Of a stretch of DNA of 64,000 nt, positions 48,554 to 58,628 are shown piece after piece (within the stretch, counting starts at the first letter, position 1; each line of letters starts with the position of its first letter). A model generated the notes under the pieces. That model saw only the letters and a list, made by a program, of their open reading frames with translations. It was not told the origin of the DNA and searched no databases. This stretch comes from Streptomyces lavendofoliae. GTDB lineage: Bacteria; Actinomycetota; Actinomycetes; Streptomycetales; Streptomycetaceae. The position numbers were made by a program, and so were the translations under genes. The stretch is from positions 372,001 to 436,000 of the forward strand of contig NZ_BMTP01000005.1 in the NCBI RefSeq assembly GCF_014649735.1. Direction: 5' to 3'.

Positions 48554-49508
48554 GCCCGACCCGTACGAGAACCCGAAAGAGGCCGTCGCGCCGACCGGCG
48601 CCGGCGGCGCGATGGACCTGGCCATGAGCGAGGCCGAGACCCTGGAACGGGGCGGCACCGGCCGGCCGCGCAGCCTGTGGTCCGACGCCTGGCACCAGCT
48701 GCGCCGCAACCCCGTCTTCCTGGTCTCCGCGCTGCTCATCGTCTTCCTCGTCCTCATCGCCATCTGGCCGCAGATCCTCACCGGCGCGGACCCGCTGCGC
48801 TGCGACCTGTCCAAGTCGCAACAGGGCTCCGCCCCCGGGCACCCCTTCGGCTACGACACCCAGGGCTGCGACGTCTACACCCGCACCGTGCACGGGGCGC
48901 GGGCCTCCATCACCGTCGGCGTCTGCGCCACCCTCGGCGCCGCGCTGCTGGGCAGCCTGCTGGGCGGGCTCGCCGGGTTCTTCGGCGGCTGGTGGGACGC
49001 GCTGCTCTCCCGCATCGCCGACGTGTTCTTCGGCATCCCCGTCGTCCTCGGCGGCCTCGTCTTCCTGTCCGTCGTCACCAGCTCCACCGTCTGGCCGGTG
49101 GTCGGCTTCATCGTGCTGCTCGGCTGGCCCCAGATCGCCCGCATCGCCCGCGGCTCGGTCATCACCGCCAAGCAGCACGACTACGTCCAGGCCGCGCGGG
49201 CGCTCGGCGCCGGCAGCGGACGGATGCTGCTGCGCCACGTGGGGCCCAACGCCGTCGCCCCCGTCATCGTCGTCGCCACCATCGCCCTCGGCACGTACAT
49301 CGCGCTGGAGGCCACCCTGTCGTTCCTGGGCGTCGGGCTGCGGCCGCCCACCGTCTCCTGGGGCATCGACATCTCCAACGCCGCCCCGCAGATCCGCAAC
49401 GCCCCGCACATGCTGCTGTGGCCCGCCGGCGCCCTGAGCGTCACCGTCCTCGCGTTCATCATGCTCGGCGACGCGGTGCGCGACGCCCTCGACCCCAAGC
49501 TGCGGTAG
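48546..49508 (+). CDS. Oligopeptide ABC transporter permease 2 (cassette 2)
   Basis: A 320-residue DppC/OppC-type permease. A ~40-residue cytoplasmic leader precedes the helix PVFLVSALLIVFLVLIAIWP; the loop has paired cysteines (LRCDLS; TQGCDVYTR), and the EAA loop is DYVQAARALGAGSGRMLLRH. It ends VRDALDPKLR like its cassette 1 relative. It pairs with the preceding permease to make the channel. Confidence 0.95.
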   Translation: MPEPDPYENPKEAVAPTGAGGAMDLAMSEAETLERGGTGRPRSLWSDAWHQLRRNPVFLVSALLIVFLVLIAIWPQILTGADPLRCDLSKSQQGSAPGHPFGYDTQGCDVYTRTVHGARASITVGVCATLGAALLGSLLGGLAGFFGGWWDALLSRIADVFFGIPVVLGGLVFLSVVTSSTVWPVVGFIVLLGWPQIARIARGSVITAKQHDYVQAARALGAGSGRMLLRHVGPNAVAPVIVVATIALGTYIALEATLSFLGVGLRPPTVSWGIDISNAAPQIRNAPHMLLWPAGALSVTVLAFIMLGDAVRDALDPKLR

Positions 49509-49514
49509 GCCACC

Positions 49515-50498
49515 ATGCTGCTCGAAGTGCGCGACCTGTACGTGGAGTTCCGTACCCGGGACGGAGTGGCCAAGGCCGTCAACGGCGTCACGTACTCCGT
49601 CGACGCGGGCGAGACGCTCGCCGTGCTCGGCGAGTCCGGCTCCGGGAAGTCCGTCACCGCCCAGGCGGTCATGGGCATCCTCGACACGCCGCCCGGCCGG
49701 ATCACCGGCGGCGAGGTCCTCTTCCGGGGCCGCGACCTGCTGAAGCTCAAGGAGGACGCCCGGCGCGCCGTACGCGGCGCCGAGATGGCGATGATCTTCC
49801 AGGACGCGCTGTCCTCCCTGAACCCCGTGCTCACCGTCGGCGACCAGCTCGGCGAGATGTTCGTCGTCCACCGGGGCATGTCCCGCAAGGACGCCCGCGC
49901 CAAGGCCGTCGAGCTGATGGACCGGGTCCGCATCCCGGCCGCCCGGGAGCGCGTGGGCCAGTACCCGCACCAGTTCTCCGGCGGCATGCGCCAGCGCATC
50001 ATGATCGCCATGGCGATGGCGCTGGAACCCGCGCTGATCATCGCCGACGAACCCACCACCGCCCTCGACGTCACCGTCCAGGCCCAGGTGATGGAGCTCC
50101 TCGCCGAACTCCGCAGGGAACTCGGGATGGGCCTCATCCTCATCACCCACGACCTGGGCGTCGTCGCCGACGTCGCCGACCGGATCGCCGTGATGTACGC
50201 CGGGCGGATCGTCGAGACCGCCCCCGTCCACGACATCTACAAGGCGCCCGCCCACCCCTACACCCAGGGGCTGCTCGACTCCATCCCGCGCCTGGACCAC
50301 AAGGGCCGGGAGCTGTACGCGATCAAGGGCCTGCCGCCCAACCTGACCGCCATCCCGCCCGGCTGCCCCTTCCACCCGCGCTGCCCCCGCGCCCGGGACG
50401 TGTGCCGGATCGACGTCCCCCCGCTGTACCGGGTCTCGGAGGAACGGCGCAGCGCCTGCCACTTCTGGGAGGAGACGGTCGATGCCTCCTCTGCTTGA
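49515..50498 (+). CDS. Oligopeptide ABC transporter ATPase 1 (cassette 2)
   Basis: A 327-residue OppD/DppD-type ATPase that starts directly in the conserved domain ([20 protein letters not shown]). Walker A GESGSGKS, signature [19 protein letters not shown], Walker [13 protein letters not shown] and the C-terminal cysteine region ([14 protein letters not shown]) are present. It lacks the ~20-residue extension of its cassette 1 paralogue. It starts six bases after the permease stop and overlaps the next gene by 17 bases. Confidence 0.95.
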   Translation: MLLEVRDLYVEFRTRDGVAKAVNGVTYSVDAGETLAVLGESGSGKSVTAQAVMGILDTPPGRITGGEVLFRGRDLLKLKEDARRAVRGAEMAMIFQDALSSLNPVLTVGDQLGEMFVVHRGMSRKDARAKAVELMDRVRIPAARERVGQYPHQFSGGMRQRIMIAMAMALEPALIIADEPTTALDVTVQAQVMELLAELRRELGMGLILITHDLGVVADVADRIAVMYAGRIVETAPVHDIYKAPAHPYTQGLLDSIPRLDHKGRELYAIKGLPPNLTAIPPGCPFHPRCPRARDVCRIDVPPLYRVSEERRSACHFWEETVDASSA

Positions 50499-51525
50499 GG
50501 TCCGCGACCTCGTCAAGCACTACCCCCTCACGCGCGGCGTCCTGTTCAGGAAGCAGATCGGCGCCGTCAAGGCGGTCGACGGTGTCTCCTTCGACCTCCG
50601 GCCCGGCGAGACCCTCGGCATCGTCGGCGAGTCCGGCTGCGGCAAGTCCACCGTCGCCAAGATGCTCGTCAGCCTGGAGCGGCCCACCTCCGGCCGGATC
50701 CTCTACAAGGGCGAGGACATCACCGGGCTGTCCGGCCGGGCGCTGAAGGCGGTGCGGCGCAACATCCAGATGGTGTTCCAGGACCCGTACACCTCGCTCA
50801 ACCCCCGGATGACGGTCGGCGACATCGTCGGCGAGCCCTTCGACATCCACCCCGAGGTGGCCCCCAAGGGCGACCGGCGGCGCAAGGTGCGGGAACTGCT
50901 CGACGTGGTGGGGCTCAACCCCGAGTACATCAACCGCTACCCGCACCAGTTCTCCGGCGGTCAGCGCCAGCGCATCGGCATCGCCCGCGGCCTGGCGCTC
51001 AACCCCGAGATCATCGTGGCCGACGAGCCGGTCTCGGCCCTCGACGTCTCCGTGCAGGCCCAGGTCGTCAACCTGATGGAGAAGCTCCAGACCGAGTTCG
51101 GCCTCGCGTACGTCTTCATCGCGCACGACCTGTCGATCGTCCGGCACATCTCCGACCGCGTCGGTGTGATGTACCTGGGGCGGATCGTCGAGACCGGCAC
51201 GGACACCGAGATCTACGACCACCCCACCCACCCCTACACCCAGGCGCTGCTGTCGGCCGTCCCCGTGCCCGACCCCGAGGCCCGTGAGCAGCGCGAGAGG
51301 ATCCTGCTCACCGGCGACGTGCCCTCACCCACCGGCATCCCGTCCGGCTGCCGCTTCCGCACCCGCTGCTGGAAGGCGCGCGAGCGGTGCGCCCTGGAGG
51401 TGCCGCTGCTGGCCGTCCCGGCCGCCTTCCGCGACGCCGACACACCGGCGCGGCACGACTCGGCCTGCCACTTCGCCGAGGAGAAGCGGGTCGTCCCCGG
51501 CGACCCGCGGGGACATACGGGCTGA
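50482..51525 (+). CDS. Oligopeptide ABC transporter ATPase 2 (cassette 2)
   Basis: A 347-residue OppF/DppF-type ATPase beginning [20 protein letters not shown]. Walker [11 protein letters not shown]-loop [20 protein letters not shown], signature [19 protein letters not shown], Walker [13 protein letters not shown] and the four-cysteine tail [14 protein letters not shown] are complete. It is shorter at the N-terminus than the cassette 1 protein. Long tracts of DNA identity with that gene suggest recent exchange. The transport operon ends here, convergent with the peptidase gene. Confidence 0.95.
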   Translation: MPPLLEVRDLVKHYPLTRGVLFRKQIGAVKAVDGVSFDLRPGETLGIVGESGCGKSTVAKMLVSLERPTSGRILYKGEDITGLSGRALKAVRRNIQMVFQDPYTSLNPRMTVGDIVGEPFDIHPEVAPKGDRRRKVRELLDVVGLNPEYINRYPHQFSGGQRQRIGIARGLALNPEIIVADEPVSALDVSVQAQVVNLMEKLQTEFGLAYVFIAHDLSIVRHISDRVGVMYLGRIVETGTDTEIYDHPTHPYTQALLSAVPVPDPEAREQRERILLTGDVPSPTGIPSGCRFRTRCWKARERCALEVPLLAVPAAFRDADTPARHDSACHFAEEKRVVPGDPRGHTG

Positions 51526-51624
51526 TCCGCCCTCGATCCCGTTAACAGCCAGGCAACCCGCGCGACGCCGTGCCGATATACGGACGGGCGAACCTGGTCG
51601 GCGTACGGCCGTGCGGGTGCCGTG

Positions 51625-51660
51625 GACCGGCCGGGGCAGGCGATGCCGCCCCGGCCGGTC
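51625..51660. terminator. Hairpin between cassette 2 and the peptidase gene
   Basis: A perfect 13-bp stem (GACCGGCCGGGGC at 51625-51637, partner 51648-51660) lies between convergent stops and probably terminates both. Confidence 0.8.
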
Positions 51661-51666
51661 GCCGTA

Positions 51667-53796
51667 CTAGGCGAGCCCGAGCGACCGCTTCAGGAAGTCC
51701 ACCTGGAGCAGCAGCAGGTTCTCCGCGACCTGCTCCTGCGGCGTCATGTGGGTCACGCCCGTCAGCGGCAGCACCTCGTGCGGCCGGCCCGCCGCCAGCA
51801 GCGCCGACGACAGCCGCAGCGTGTGCGCCGCCACCACGTTGTCGTCCGCCAGCCCGTGCACCAGCATCAACGGCCGGGCGGGGTTCTCCGGCGCCGACAG
51901 ACCGTCGTCCGTGATCAGCGAGTTCTCGGCGTACACCTCCGGCGCCTCCTCCGGCAGCCCCAGGTACCGCTCCATGTAGTGCGTGTCGTACAGCCGCAGA
52001 TCGGACATCGGCGCGCCCGCCACCGCCGCGTGGAACACGTCCGGCCGCCGCAGCACCGCCATCGCGGCCAGGTACCCGCCGAACGACCAGCCCCGCACCG
52101 CCACCCGGCCCAGGTCCAGCGGGAACCGGTCCGCCAGCCCGTGCAGAGCCTCGACCTGGTCGTCCAGCGTCAGCGTCAGCCGGCCCTTCACCGCCTTCTC
52201 CCAGGCGGGCGAGCGCCCCGGCGCGCCCCGCCCGTCCGCCACGACCACCGCGAAACCCTGCTCGGCGAACCACTGCGAGGTCAGGTGCGGATTGTGCGCC
52301 GCCAGCACCCGCTGCCCGTGCGGCCCGCCGTACGGATCCAGCAGCACCGGCAGCGGTCCGTCGCCCTCCCGGTACCCGCGGGGCAGCAGCACCGCGCACG
52401 GGATGCGGCGCGGACCCGACTCCGTGAGCGTCAGGCGCGGCGACAGCACCGGCCGCTCCGCGTACGACGCCACCTCCGCCACCGGCTCGCCGTCCCGCAG
52501 CACCCGCACCGCCGTCCCCGGCTCGCCGGGGCGCGCCGACGCCAGGACCGTCACCGCCCCCGACCGGACCGCCGAGTGGATCCCCGGCCCCTCGGAGACG
52601 CGCCGCACGCCCCGGTCGCCGACCCGGTACACATGGATCTCGCCGGTCTCCGCCGCCAAAGCCTCCTCGCCCGCCGACGCCGACACCAGCACGTCGTCCT
52701 CACCGACGTCCAGCACGCCCCGGACGTGGAGCTGTCCGTTCGTCAGCGCCCGGTCGCCGACCACCAGCACCCGCGCGCCGCCCTCGTCGGCGATCCGCAC
52801 CAGCCGTCCGTCCGGGGTCCAGGCCGGCACCCCACCGAGCAGTTCCAGCCAATCCGGATCCTCGTCCATGTGGACCGTCCGGGTCGCCCCCGTCGCGGTG
52901 TCCACCGCCAGGTACAGCGCCGTGCGCTGGTCGCGTGCCTGCACCAGCAGCAGCGGTGCCCCGCCGGAGGACCAGTGGACCCGGGCCAGGTACGGGTAGC
53001 GCCCACGGTCCCACTCGACGTCCGTACGCGTTCCGTCCAGACCGAGCAGACACAGCGACACCTCCGCGTTGTCCGTCCCCGCCGCCGGGTAGGCCACCTC
53101 CGCCGGCCGCCGGTCCGGATGCGCCGGATCGGCGATCCACCAGCGCCGCACGGACCGGTCGTCGACCCGGGCGACCAGCAGCCGGTCCGACTCCGGAGCC
53201 CACCAGAACCCCCGCGAGCGGCCCATCTCCTCCGCCGCGACGAACTCCGCCGACCCATAGGTGACCTGGGCGTTCTCCGGCTCGACCAGCGGCCGGTCAC
53301 CGCCGTCCGCCCCGGTGCCCGCCACCCGCAGCGCGCCCCCGTGCACGTACGCCACGTACCGCCCGTCCGGTGACGGCCGCGGGTCGATCACCGGACCGGG
53401 CACCCGCAGTTCACGCGCCGTCCCGGCTCTCAGCTCGGCGACGAACAGCCGCCCCGACAGCGCGAAGGCCGCCAACTCGACCGCCCCGTCCACCGCGTAC
53501 CCCACGACGCCGCCCGCGCCCTCCCGGCTGCGCTCGCGGCGGGCGCGCTCCTCGGGCGGCAACTCCTCGTCCGCCCCGCCCAGCAGCGCGGCGGGGTCGG
53601 CGGCGACCCGCTCCCGCCCGCCGTCGTCCAGGTCCAGCACCCACAGCCGGTTCGCTCTGTCGGTGCCCGAAGGGGACCGGAGGAACACCACCCGTGATCC
53701 GTCGGGCGAGACGGTGAACGCCCGGGGAACACCGAGGGTGTAGCGCTGCGTCCGGGCGTACTGGCGGGGGAATGAGAGCTGTTGCCTGGAGGTCAT
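51667..53796 (-). CDS. S9-family serine peptidase (dipeptidyl peptidase IV-like)
   Basis: A 709-residue prolyl-oligopeptidase-family protein. The N-terminal ~430 residues form the beta-propeller of the DPP IV type (FTVSPDGSRVVFLRS; NAQVTYGSAEFVAAEEMGRS; PESDRLLVARVDDR; WDRGRYPYLARV). The C-terminal alpha/beta hydrolase domain has the nucleophile Ser571 in GWSFGGYLAA, the Asp in LVHGLADDNV and the His in TGVTHMT. The YVEAE-like EFVAAEEMG segment resembles the paired glutamates that bind the peptide N-terminus in DPP IV. No signal peptide is visible, so it is likely cytoplasmic, degrading short peptides such as those imported by the neighbouring transporters. The ATG has TACTTT seven bases upstream, indicating a leaderless start. 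Confidence 0.92.
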   Translation of the reverse strand: MTSRQQLSFPRQYARTQRYTLGVPRAFTVSPDGSRVVFLRSPSGTDRANRLWVLDLDDGGRERVAADPAALLGGADEELPPEERARRERSREGAGGVVGYAVDGAVELAAFALSGRLFVAELRAGTARELRVPGPVIDPRPSPDGRYVAYVHGGALRVAGTGADGGDRPLVEPENAQVTYGSAEFVAAEEMGRSRGFWWAPESDRLLVARVDDRSVRRWWIADPAHPDRRPAEVAYPAAGTDNAEVSLCLLGLDGTRTDVEWDRGRYPYLARVHWSSGGAPLLLVQARDQRTALYLAVDTATGATRTVHMDEDPDWLELLGGVPAWTPDGRLVRIADEGGARVLVVGDRALTNGQLHVRGVLDVGEDDVLVSASAGEEALAAETGEIHVYRVGDRGVRRVSEGPGIHSAVRSGAVTVLASARPGEPGTAVRVLRDGEPVAEVASYAERPVLSPRLTLTESGPRRIPCAVLLPRGYREGDGPLPVLLDPYGGPHGQRVLAAHNPHLTSQWFAEQGFAVVVADGRGAPGRSPAWEKAVKGRLTLTLDDQVEALHGLADRFPLDLGRVAVRGWSFGGYLAAMAVLRRPDVFHAAVAGAPMSDLRLYDTHYMERYLGLPEEAPEVYAENSLITDDGLSAPENPARPLMLVHGLADDNVVAAHTLRLSSALLAAGRPHEVLPLTGVTHMTPQEQVAENLLLLQVDFLKRSLGLA

Positions 53797-53953
53797 ACGA
53801 CCGAAAGTAGCGGTCGTGCGCCCCCATGTGCTGCTGTGCACCGATCGATGCGTGGGAACGGATAGTTATGATCCGTAGCGCCGGGTGGGTATGTACTCTC
53901 CGGCACATGCCCCCTGCCCGGTCCGGAACGAACACGTATGGAGGTGAACCGCC

Positions 53954-54148
53954 GTGGCACTCTCGATTTCGGCGGTGGTGCTGCTGGCGATCGTCGTCTT
54001 CCTGCTGATCCGGAAGTCCGGCCTGAAGGCCGGCCACGCGGTCGTCTGCATGCTCCTCGGCTTCTACCTGGCGAGTTCCTCCATCGCCCCGACCATCAGT
54101 GAGCTGACGACGAACGTGGCGGGCATGATCGGCGGCATCAAGTTCTAG
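53954..54148 (+). CDS. Small membrane protein
   Basis: A 64-residue protein made of two hydrophobic segments (SISAVVLLAIVVFLLI and AVVCMLLGFYLASSSI) with a short basic loop RKSGLKAGH and the tail PTISELTTNVAGMIGGIKF. GTG follows GGAGGTG at seven bases. It is likely inserted in the membrane; I recall homologues across Streptomyces but no role. It sits between the divergent S9 peptidase gene and mshB and may be transcribed with neither. Confidence 0.75.
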   Translation: MALSISAVVLLAIVVFLLIRKSGLKAGHAVVCMLLGFYLASSSIAPTISELTTNVAGMIGGIKF

Positions 54149-54186
54149 GCGCCGGGTTCCGGGACGCGTCCTCTTAGAGTGTCCGT

Positions 54187-55071
54187 ATGACGGAACTTCC
54201 CGCCCGTCGTCTGCTCCTGGTGCACGCGCACCCCGACGACGAGTCGATCAACAACGGCACCACCATGGCCAAGTACGCGGCCGAGGGTGCCCAGGTCACC
54301 CTGGTGACCTGCACACGGGGCGAGGAGGGCGAGGTCATCCCGCCCGCCCTCGCCCATCTGGCACCGGACCGGGACGACCGGCTCGGCCCCCATCGCGTCG
54401 GTGAACTGGCCGCCGCGATGAAGGCGCTGGGCGTCACCGACCACCGCTTCCTCGGCGGTCCCGGCCGGTTCCGCGACTCCGGGATGATGGGCGCCGAGCA
54501 GAACCGCCGCGACGGCGCGTTCTGGAACACGGACGTGGACGACGCCGCCCCCTACCTCGTGGAGATCGTCCGGGAGGTACGTCCGCAGGTCCTGGTGACG
54601 TACGACCCGGACGGCGGCTACGGCCACCCCGACCACATCCAGGCCCACCGCGTCGCCATGCGCGCCGCGGACCTGGCAGCCGATCCGGCCTTCCGGCCCG
54701 ACCTCGGCGCACCGCACCGGATCGCCAAGATCTACTGGAACCGGGTGCCACGCACGGTCGCCGAGGAGGGCTTCGCCCGCCTGCGGGCCGCGGGCGCCTT
54801 CCCACGGACCGCCACCGTCGAGGACGTACCCGGCGTCGTCGACGACGCCCTCGTCACCGCCGAGATCGGCGGTGCGGAACACGCCGGAAGGAAGGCCGCC
54901 GCCATGCGCGCCCACGCCACGCAGATCGCCGTGGAGGGCGCCTTCTTCGCCCTCTCCAACGACCTGGGCCAGCCCCTGTTCGAGACGGAGTTCTACCAGT
55001 TGGTGCGGGGCGAACCGGGCGCCCCGGCCGGCCGGCGGGAGGACGATCTGTTCGCCGGGGTGACGTCGTGA
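54187..55071 (+). CDS. mshB: N-acetyl-1-D-myo-inositol-2-amino-2-deoxy-alpha-D-glucopyranoside deacetylase
   Basis: A 294-residue zinc deacetylase of the LmbE/PIG-L family. The zinc and catalytic motif AHPDDE is at residues 14-19 ([12 protein letters not shown]), and the second metal block [14 protein letters not shown] is in the middle. MshB removes acetate from GlcNAc-inositol in mycothiol synthesis, the main low-molecular-weight thiol pathway of actinobacteria; a mycothiol conjugate amidase paralogue would also look similar, but the length and motifs favour MshB. The ATG has TAGAGT six bases before it and no Shine-Dalgarno, suggesting a leaderless transcript. It overlaps the next gene by four bases. 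Confidence 0.92.
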   Translation: MTELPARRLLLVHAHPDDESINNGTTMAKYAAEGAQVTLVTCTRGEEGEVIPPALAHLAPDRDDRLGPHRVGELAAAMKALGVTDHRFLGGPGRFRDSGMMGAEQNRRDGAFWNTDVDDAAPYLVEIVREVRPQVLVTYDPDGGYGHPDHIQAHRVAMRAADLAADPAFRPDLGAPHRIAKIYWNRVPRTVAEEGFARLRAAGAFPRTATVEDVPGVVDDALVTAEIGGAEHAGRKAAAMRAHATQIAVEGAFFALSNDLGQPLFETEFYQLVRGEPGAPAGRREDDLFAGVTS

Positions 55072-55439
55072 GCCGGGGCGCGCGGATCGCCGCGTACACG
55101 GGGCTGGCCGTCCTCGGCGCCGTGACCGGCGTCGCGGGGGCGCTCGTCCAAGGGGCCTGGTTCCCGGGCGGGTTGCTGCTGGCGCTGGCCGCGTGCGGGG
55201 GCCTCTTCTACGGAGGGCTGCGTGCCACCGGCACGCAGGCCGGCGTGATGGCGCCGGGCGCCGGATGGCTGGTCGCCGTCGTGCTGCTGAGCCTCGGCCG
55301 GCCCGAGGGCGACCAGGTCTTCTGGGGCGGCCTCGCCGAGCTGGTGTATCTGATCGGAGGCATGGCCGCCGCTGTGATGTGCGCCACGATTCCCCGGCTT
55401 CCCCATCAGGGCGGCCGATCCGGGGCACTTGGGGCGTGA
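55068..55439 (+). CDS. DUF6113-type membrane protein
   Basis: A 123-residue integral membrane protein with about four helices ([74 protein letters not shown]). The pattern is that of the DUF6113 family, which follows mshB in many Streptomyces; co-occurrence suggests but does not show a link to mycothiol. The GTG start overlaps the mshB stop (GTGA), so translation is coupled. Confidence 0.82.
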   Translation: MSRGARIAAYTGLAVLGAVTGVAGALVQGAWFPGGLLLALAACGGLFYGGLRATGTQAGVMAPGAGWLVAVVLLSLGRPEGDQVFWGGLAELVYLIGGMAAAVMCATIPRLPHQGGRSGALGA

Positions 55440-55581
55440 CGTGCCCTGACTTGGGGCGGAATGACCGATCGGGTATTCGTGGTCGTGGGATACCCGGCGG
55501 CGGTGGCCAGTATGGTGGTGCGCGCCGCCGAGCGCCCGCACGTGTAAGAGCGGGCGGCGGAGCCAACCGGGAGAACCTGCT

Positions 55582-57573
55582 TTGAGTCGTGAAACTGACA
55601 GTTCGTCCTCCGGCCCGCAGGGGCGCGGCGGAGCCGCGTACCCCTCGGGTACACCGCCGTACGGATCGCGCCAGTATCCGTCGCTGCACCCGACGCAGGA
55701 CGCACCGGAGGAGGGCCCCGGAGCCGCCGACGCGGAGCCGGGCGAGCCCAGGACCGAGACCACGCTGACCACCCGCATCCGGATCAACATCCCGGGTTCG
55801 CGGCCGATCCCGCCGGTCGTCGTGCGCAAGACGGTGACCGACACGGACGGTCCCGCCGCCGGAGCCGCTCCGGCCCCCCGGCCCGCCGCCGAGCGGCCGC
55901 CGGTGGCCGAGGCGCCGCAGCCGGTGGAGGAGCCGCAGGCGGGGGAGAAGCCGGCCAGCGACTGGTTCGCCCCCCGCAAGCCGCCGGCGGCCGCCCCGGC
56001 CCCCGCCGCCCCCGCGCAGCAGCCCGCGGCGGCACCCGGCCGCCCGCCCGCCGATGGCGCACCGCACCCGCAGGGCCCGAACGCGCCGCGCGCCGACGGC
56101 CCCCGCGCCGACGCCGCGCGCCCGCACAGCTCGCTCGCCGACCTGGCGGCGGACACGGCGGCCCCCGGCCGCCCCGCCCACCCGAGCGGTCCGACCGCGG
56201 GCCCTGTGACCGGTGCCATGGGCCCCATGACCGGAGGCGCCCCGGGACCCGCGACCGGCGGCCCCGCCGCCGGTGCCCCGGGCTCCCTGACGGGCGGCGC
56301 GGGTCAGGCGCCGTGGATGTCCGACGACACGGCCGTACTGACGCCCCAGCAGCCCGCTCCGGAAGCCGGCTTCGAGCCGGCGTACGAGCAGCCCTACGAG
56401 CAGGGCCCGCCGGCCGGCGGCCACGTCTCGGGCGACACGCTCACCAGCGGCATCCCCGTCGTGCCGCCGGAGCGCCGCGGGCCGTCGCCGTTCCCGGTCT
56501 CGGGCCCGGCGCAGGTGGCCGTCGACCCGGTCCACCCGGCGTTCGACGGACCGGAGCCCGCGGCCGCCCCCGCGCCGCCCGCCCCGGCGGCGCCGGCCGC
56601 CGCCGCACCGGCCCGCCCGCAGAAGAAGGGCCGCTCCAAGCTGGTCCTCCTCGGCGTGGCCGCGGTCGTCCTGCTGGGTGTCGCGTACGGCGCCGGTCTG
56701 CTGCTCAACCACTCCGACGTGCCGAAGGGCACCACGGTCCTCGGCGTCGACATCGGCGGCGGGACCAAGGAGCAGGCGGTGCAGAAGCTGGAGACCGCCT
56801 TCGGCGACGGGGCGTCCGCCCCGCTGCAGCTCAGCGTGGGCGGCAAGAAGGAGGAGCTGGCCCCCGACAAGGCCGGGCTCTCCCTCGACGCCCAGGAGAC
56901 CGTGCGCGCCGCCGCGGGCGCCGACTACAACCCCGTCTCCGTGATCGGCTCCCTCTTCGGCGGCGAGCGCGTCGCCCAGCCGGTGATCCTGGTCGACGAG
57001 GAGAAGCTGGGCGTGGCCCTGACCGACCTCGCGGGCACCTCCGGCTCGGCCACCGAGGGCACGATCCGGTTCGAACCGGGCAAGGCCGTCGCCGTACCGG
57101 GCAAGGCGGGCAAGACCCTGGACGTCCAGCGGTCGATGATCTCGGTACGGGACGCCTACCGCGCCCAGGTCGAGACCGGCAAGACGAACCCGGTCGAACT
57201 GCCGGTCGTCACCAGGGAACCGACCGTCACCCAGGCGGAACTGGACCGGGCGATGAAGGAGTTCGCCGAGCCCGCGATGTCCGGACTGGTGACGATCCAG
57301 GCCGGCGGCAAGCAGATCCAGTTCGGTCCCGAGAGGTCCCTGCCGAAGATCCTCTCCATGAAGCCGGTCGACGGCCGGCTGGTCGAGGTCTACGACAAGC
57401 AGGCGATCAACACGCTCCTGGACGGCGTCTTCGAGGGCGTCATGATCACCAAGGGGGACGGCAAGGAGCACGAGGTCTCCGCCGACGACGTGGCCCACGC
57501 GATGCAGAAGGCCCTGCTCGGCAAGACACCGGCCGAGCGCACCGAGACGATCGAGCTCAACCCCCAGGGCTGA
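55582..57573 (+). CDS. Single-pass membrane protein with peptidoglycan-binding-type (PG_binding_4) domains, TTG start
   Basis: A 663-residue protein. Residues 1-350 are Pro/Ala/Gly-rich and probably disordered in the cytoplasm. One membrane helix (SKLVLLGVAAVVLLGVAYGA, about 353-375) follows a KKGR stop. The ~285 extracytoplasmic residues have repeated segments beginning VPKGTTVLGVDIGGGTKEQA and TRIRINIPG-free modules like KAVAVPGKAGKTLDVQRSMI, matching the putative peptidoglycan-binding domain seen in VanW-related proteins. The VanW catalytic part itself is absent. TTG at 55582 has GGGAG eight bases upstream. A TATGGT box near 55511 could be the -10. The role is presumably in the envelope. 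Confidence 0.82.
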   Translation: MSRETDSSSSGPQGRGGAAYPSGTPPYGSRQYPSLHPTQDAPEEGPGAADAEPGEPRTETTLTTRIRINIPGSRPIPPVVVRKTVTDTDGPAAGAAPAPRPAAERPPVAEAPQPVEEPQAGEKPASDWFAPRKPPAAAPAPAAPAQQPAAAPGRPPADGAPHPQGPNAPRADGPRADAARPHSSLADLAADTAAPGRPAHPSGPTAGPVTGAMGPMTGGAPGPATGGPAAGAPGSLTGGAGQAPWMSDDTAVLTPQQPAPEAGFEPAYEQPYEQGPPAGGHVSGDTLTSGIPVVPPERRGPSPFPVSGPAQVAVDPVHPAFDGPEPAAAPAPPAPAAPAAAAPARPQKKGRSKLVLLGVAAVVLLGVAYGAGLLLNHSDVPKGTTVLGVDIGGGTKEQAVQKLETAFGDGASAPLQLSVGGKKEELAPDKAGLSLDAQETVRAAAGADYNPVSVIGSLFGGERVAQPVILVDEEKLGVALTDLAGTSGSATEGTIRFEPGKAVAVPGKAGKTLDVQRSMISVRDAYRAQVETGKTNPVELPVVTREPTVTQAELDRAMKEFAEPAMSGLVTIQAGGKQIQFGPERSLPKILSMKPVDGRLVEVYDKQAINTLLDGVFEGVMITKGDGKEHEVSADDVAHAMQKALLGKTPAERTETIELNPQG

Positions 57574-57632
57574 GCCCCGGCCGCGAGGCCCCCCGGCCGT
57601 CCGGCCGTCCGGCCGTCCTCGGCCCGGCACGG

Positions 57633-57669
57633 CGTAAGGCTCCCGCCCCACCCGGGCGGGGGCCTTACG
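57633..57669. terminator. Hairpin between convergent genes
   Basis: Arms of 16 positions with one T-G wobble (57633-57648 and 57654-57669) lie between the membrane-protein stop and the SirB1-like gene stop. Confidence 0.8.
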
Positions 57670-57798
57670 GGTGAGTGCGGGCCGCCTCGGCACGCGCGGG
57701 CGCCGAAGGGGGTCACCGGTGCGGACATGACCGCTCGCCCCCGCCCCCGCCTCCGTGTCCTCACCGCCGTCGCCGCCGGGGCGCGGTCCTCGACGGGC

Positions 57799-58623
57799 TC
57801 AGTTCAGGCGGGCGCGCGCCGCGCGGGCACGGTGGCGGACCGACTCCGCCACGGTCGGCTCGACCGGGGCCACCACCTCGGCGTACGCGTCCATCTCCGC
57901 GGCGCCGTTCAGGAAGTCGCCCCGCTGGACCAGCAACTGGGCGCGCTCGTAACGCAGCCGGGCCGGGTGCGCGGGCAGCAGCAGCGACAGCTCGACCGCC
58001 CACAGGGCCACGTCCGAGCGCTCGGGTCGTACGGAGGCCCAGGCGCGGATGTTGTTCAGGATGCGCTGCACGATCTGCAGCGGGTCGGCGGGGGTCAGCA
58101 TCGACGGACTCAGCCGCTCCCCGGTCGCGCCCGCCACCAGCAGCTCCGCGTCCGGCCCCGTCAGTGTCCGGCCGCCGGCGAACGGGTCCGCCAGGATCCG
58201 CTCCCCGGGGTCGCCGAACCCGACCACGAAGTGCCCCGGCAGCGCCACCCCGTACACCGGGGCGCCCGCCCGCCGCGCCACCTCGATCCACACCACGGAC
58301 AGCAGGATGGGCAGGCCCCGGTGCCGCCGCAGCACCTCGTGCAGCAGTGACGACTCCAGGCGCTGGTAGTCGCCCGGCGTGCCGTGGAAACCGCACCGGT
58401 CGCCGAGGAGCCCGGCGAGCGCGGTGGCCCAGGAGCGCGGGCCGCGCAGCCCGTACGGCAGCATCCCGGCCAGCCGGTCCAGCTCGATCTCGGCGGCGTC
58501 CAGCCCGGCCTGCCCCAGGGCGGGGTCCGCTTCCGCGCCCACCAGCAGGCAGAGCGTCGCGAGGTCCGGGCGTTCCTCGCGCGCCTCCTCGGCGAACCGG
58601 CGGCGCCACTCGGTGGTGTGCAT
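57799..58623 (-). CDS. SirB1 / transglutaminase-like family protein
   Basis: A 274-residue protein with an N-terminal helical part, a SirB1-type transglutaminase-like core (GDYQRLESSLLHEVLRRHRG; LPILLSVVWIEVARRAGAPV; GVALPGHFVVGF) and a C-terminal TPR-like region (RSDVALWAVELSLLLPAHPA; RYERAQLLVQRGDFLNGAAE). The family is widespread but no biochemical role is settled; the transglutaminase-type Cys is not obvious here, so it may be non-catalytic. It starts four bases after the upstream GNAT gene stop and has GAGG for a ribosome site, so the two are probably co-transcribed. Confidence 0.8.
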   Translation of the reverse strand: MHTTEWRRRFAEEAREERPDLATLCLLVGAEADPALGQAGLDAAEIELDRLAGMLPYGLRGPRSWATALAGLLGDRCGFHGTPGDYQRLESSLLHEVLRRHRGLPILLSVVWIEVARRAGAPVYGVALPGHFVVGFGDPGERILADPFAGGRTLTGPDAELLVAGATGERLSPSMLTPADPLQIVQRILNNIRAWASVRPERSDVALWAVELSLLLPAHPARLRYERAQLLVQRGDFLNGAAEMDAYAEVVAPVEPTVAESVRHRARAARARLN

Positions 58624-58628
58624 ACGCC

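Noticed and set aside
54145..57693. A minus-strand open frame of nearly 1,200 codons
   Set aside because: It is antisense to mshB, the DUF6113 gene and the PG_binding gene, all with clear families. Nothing recognisable in it.
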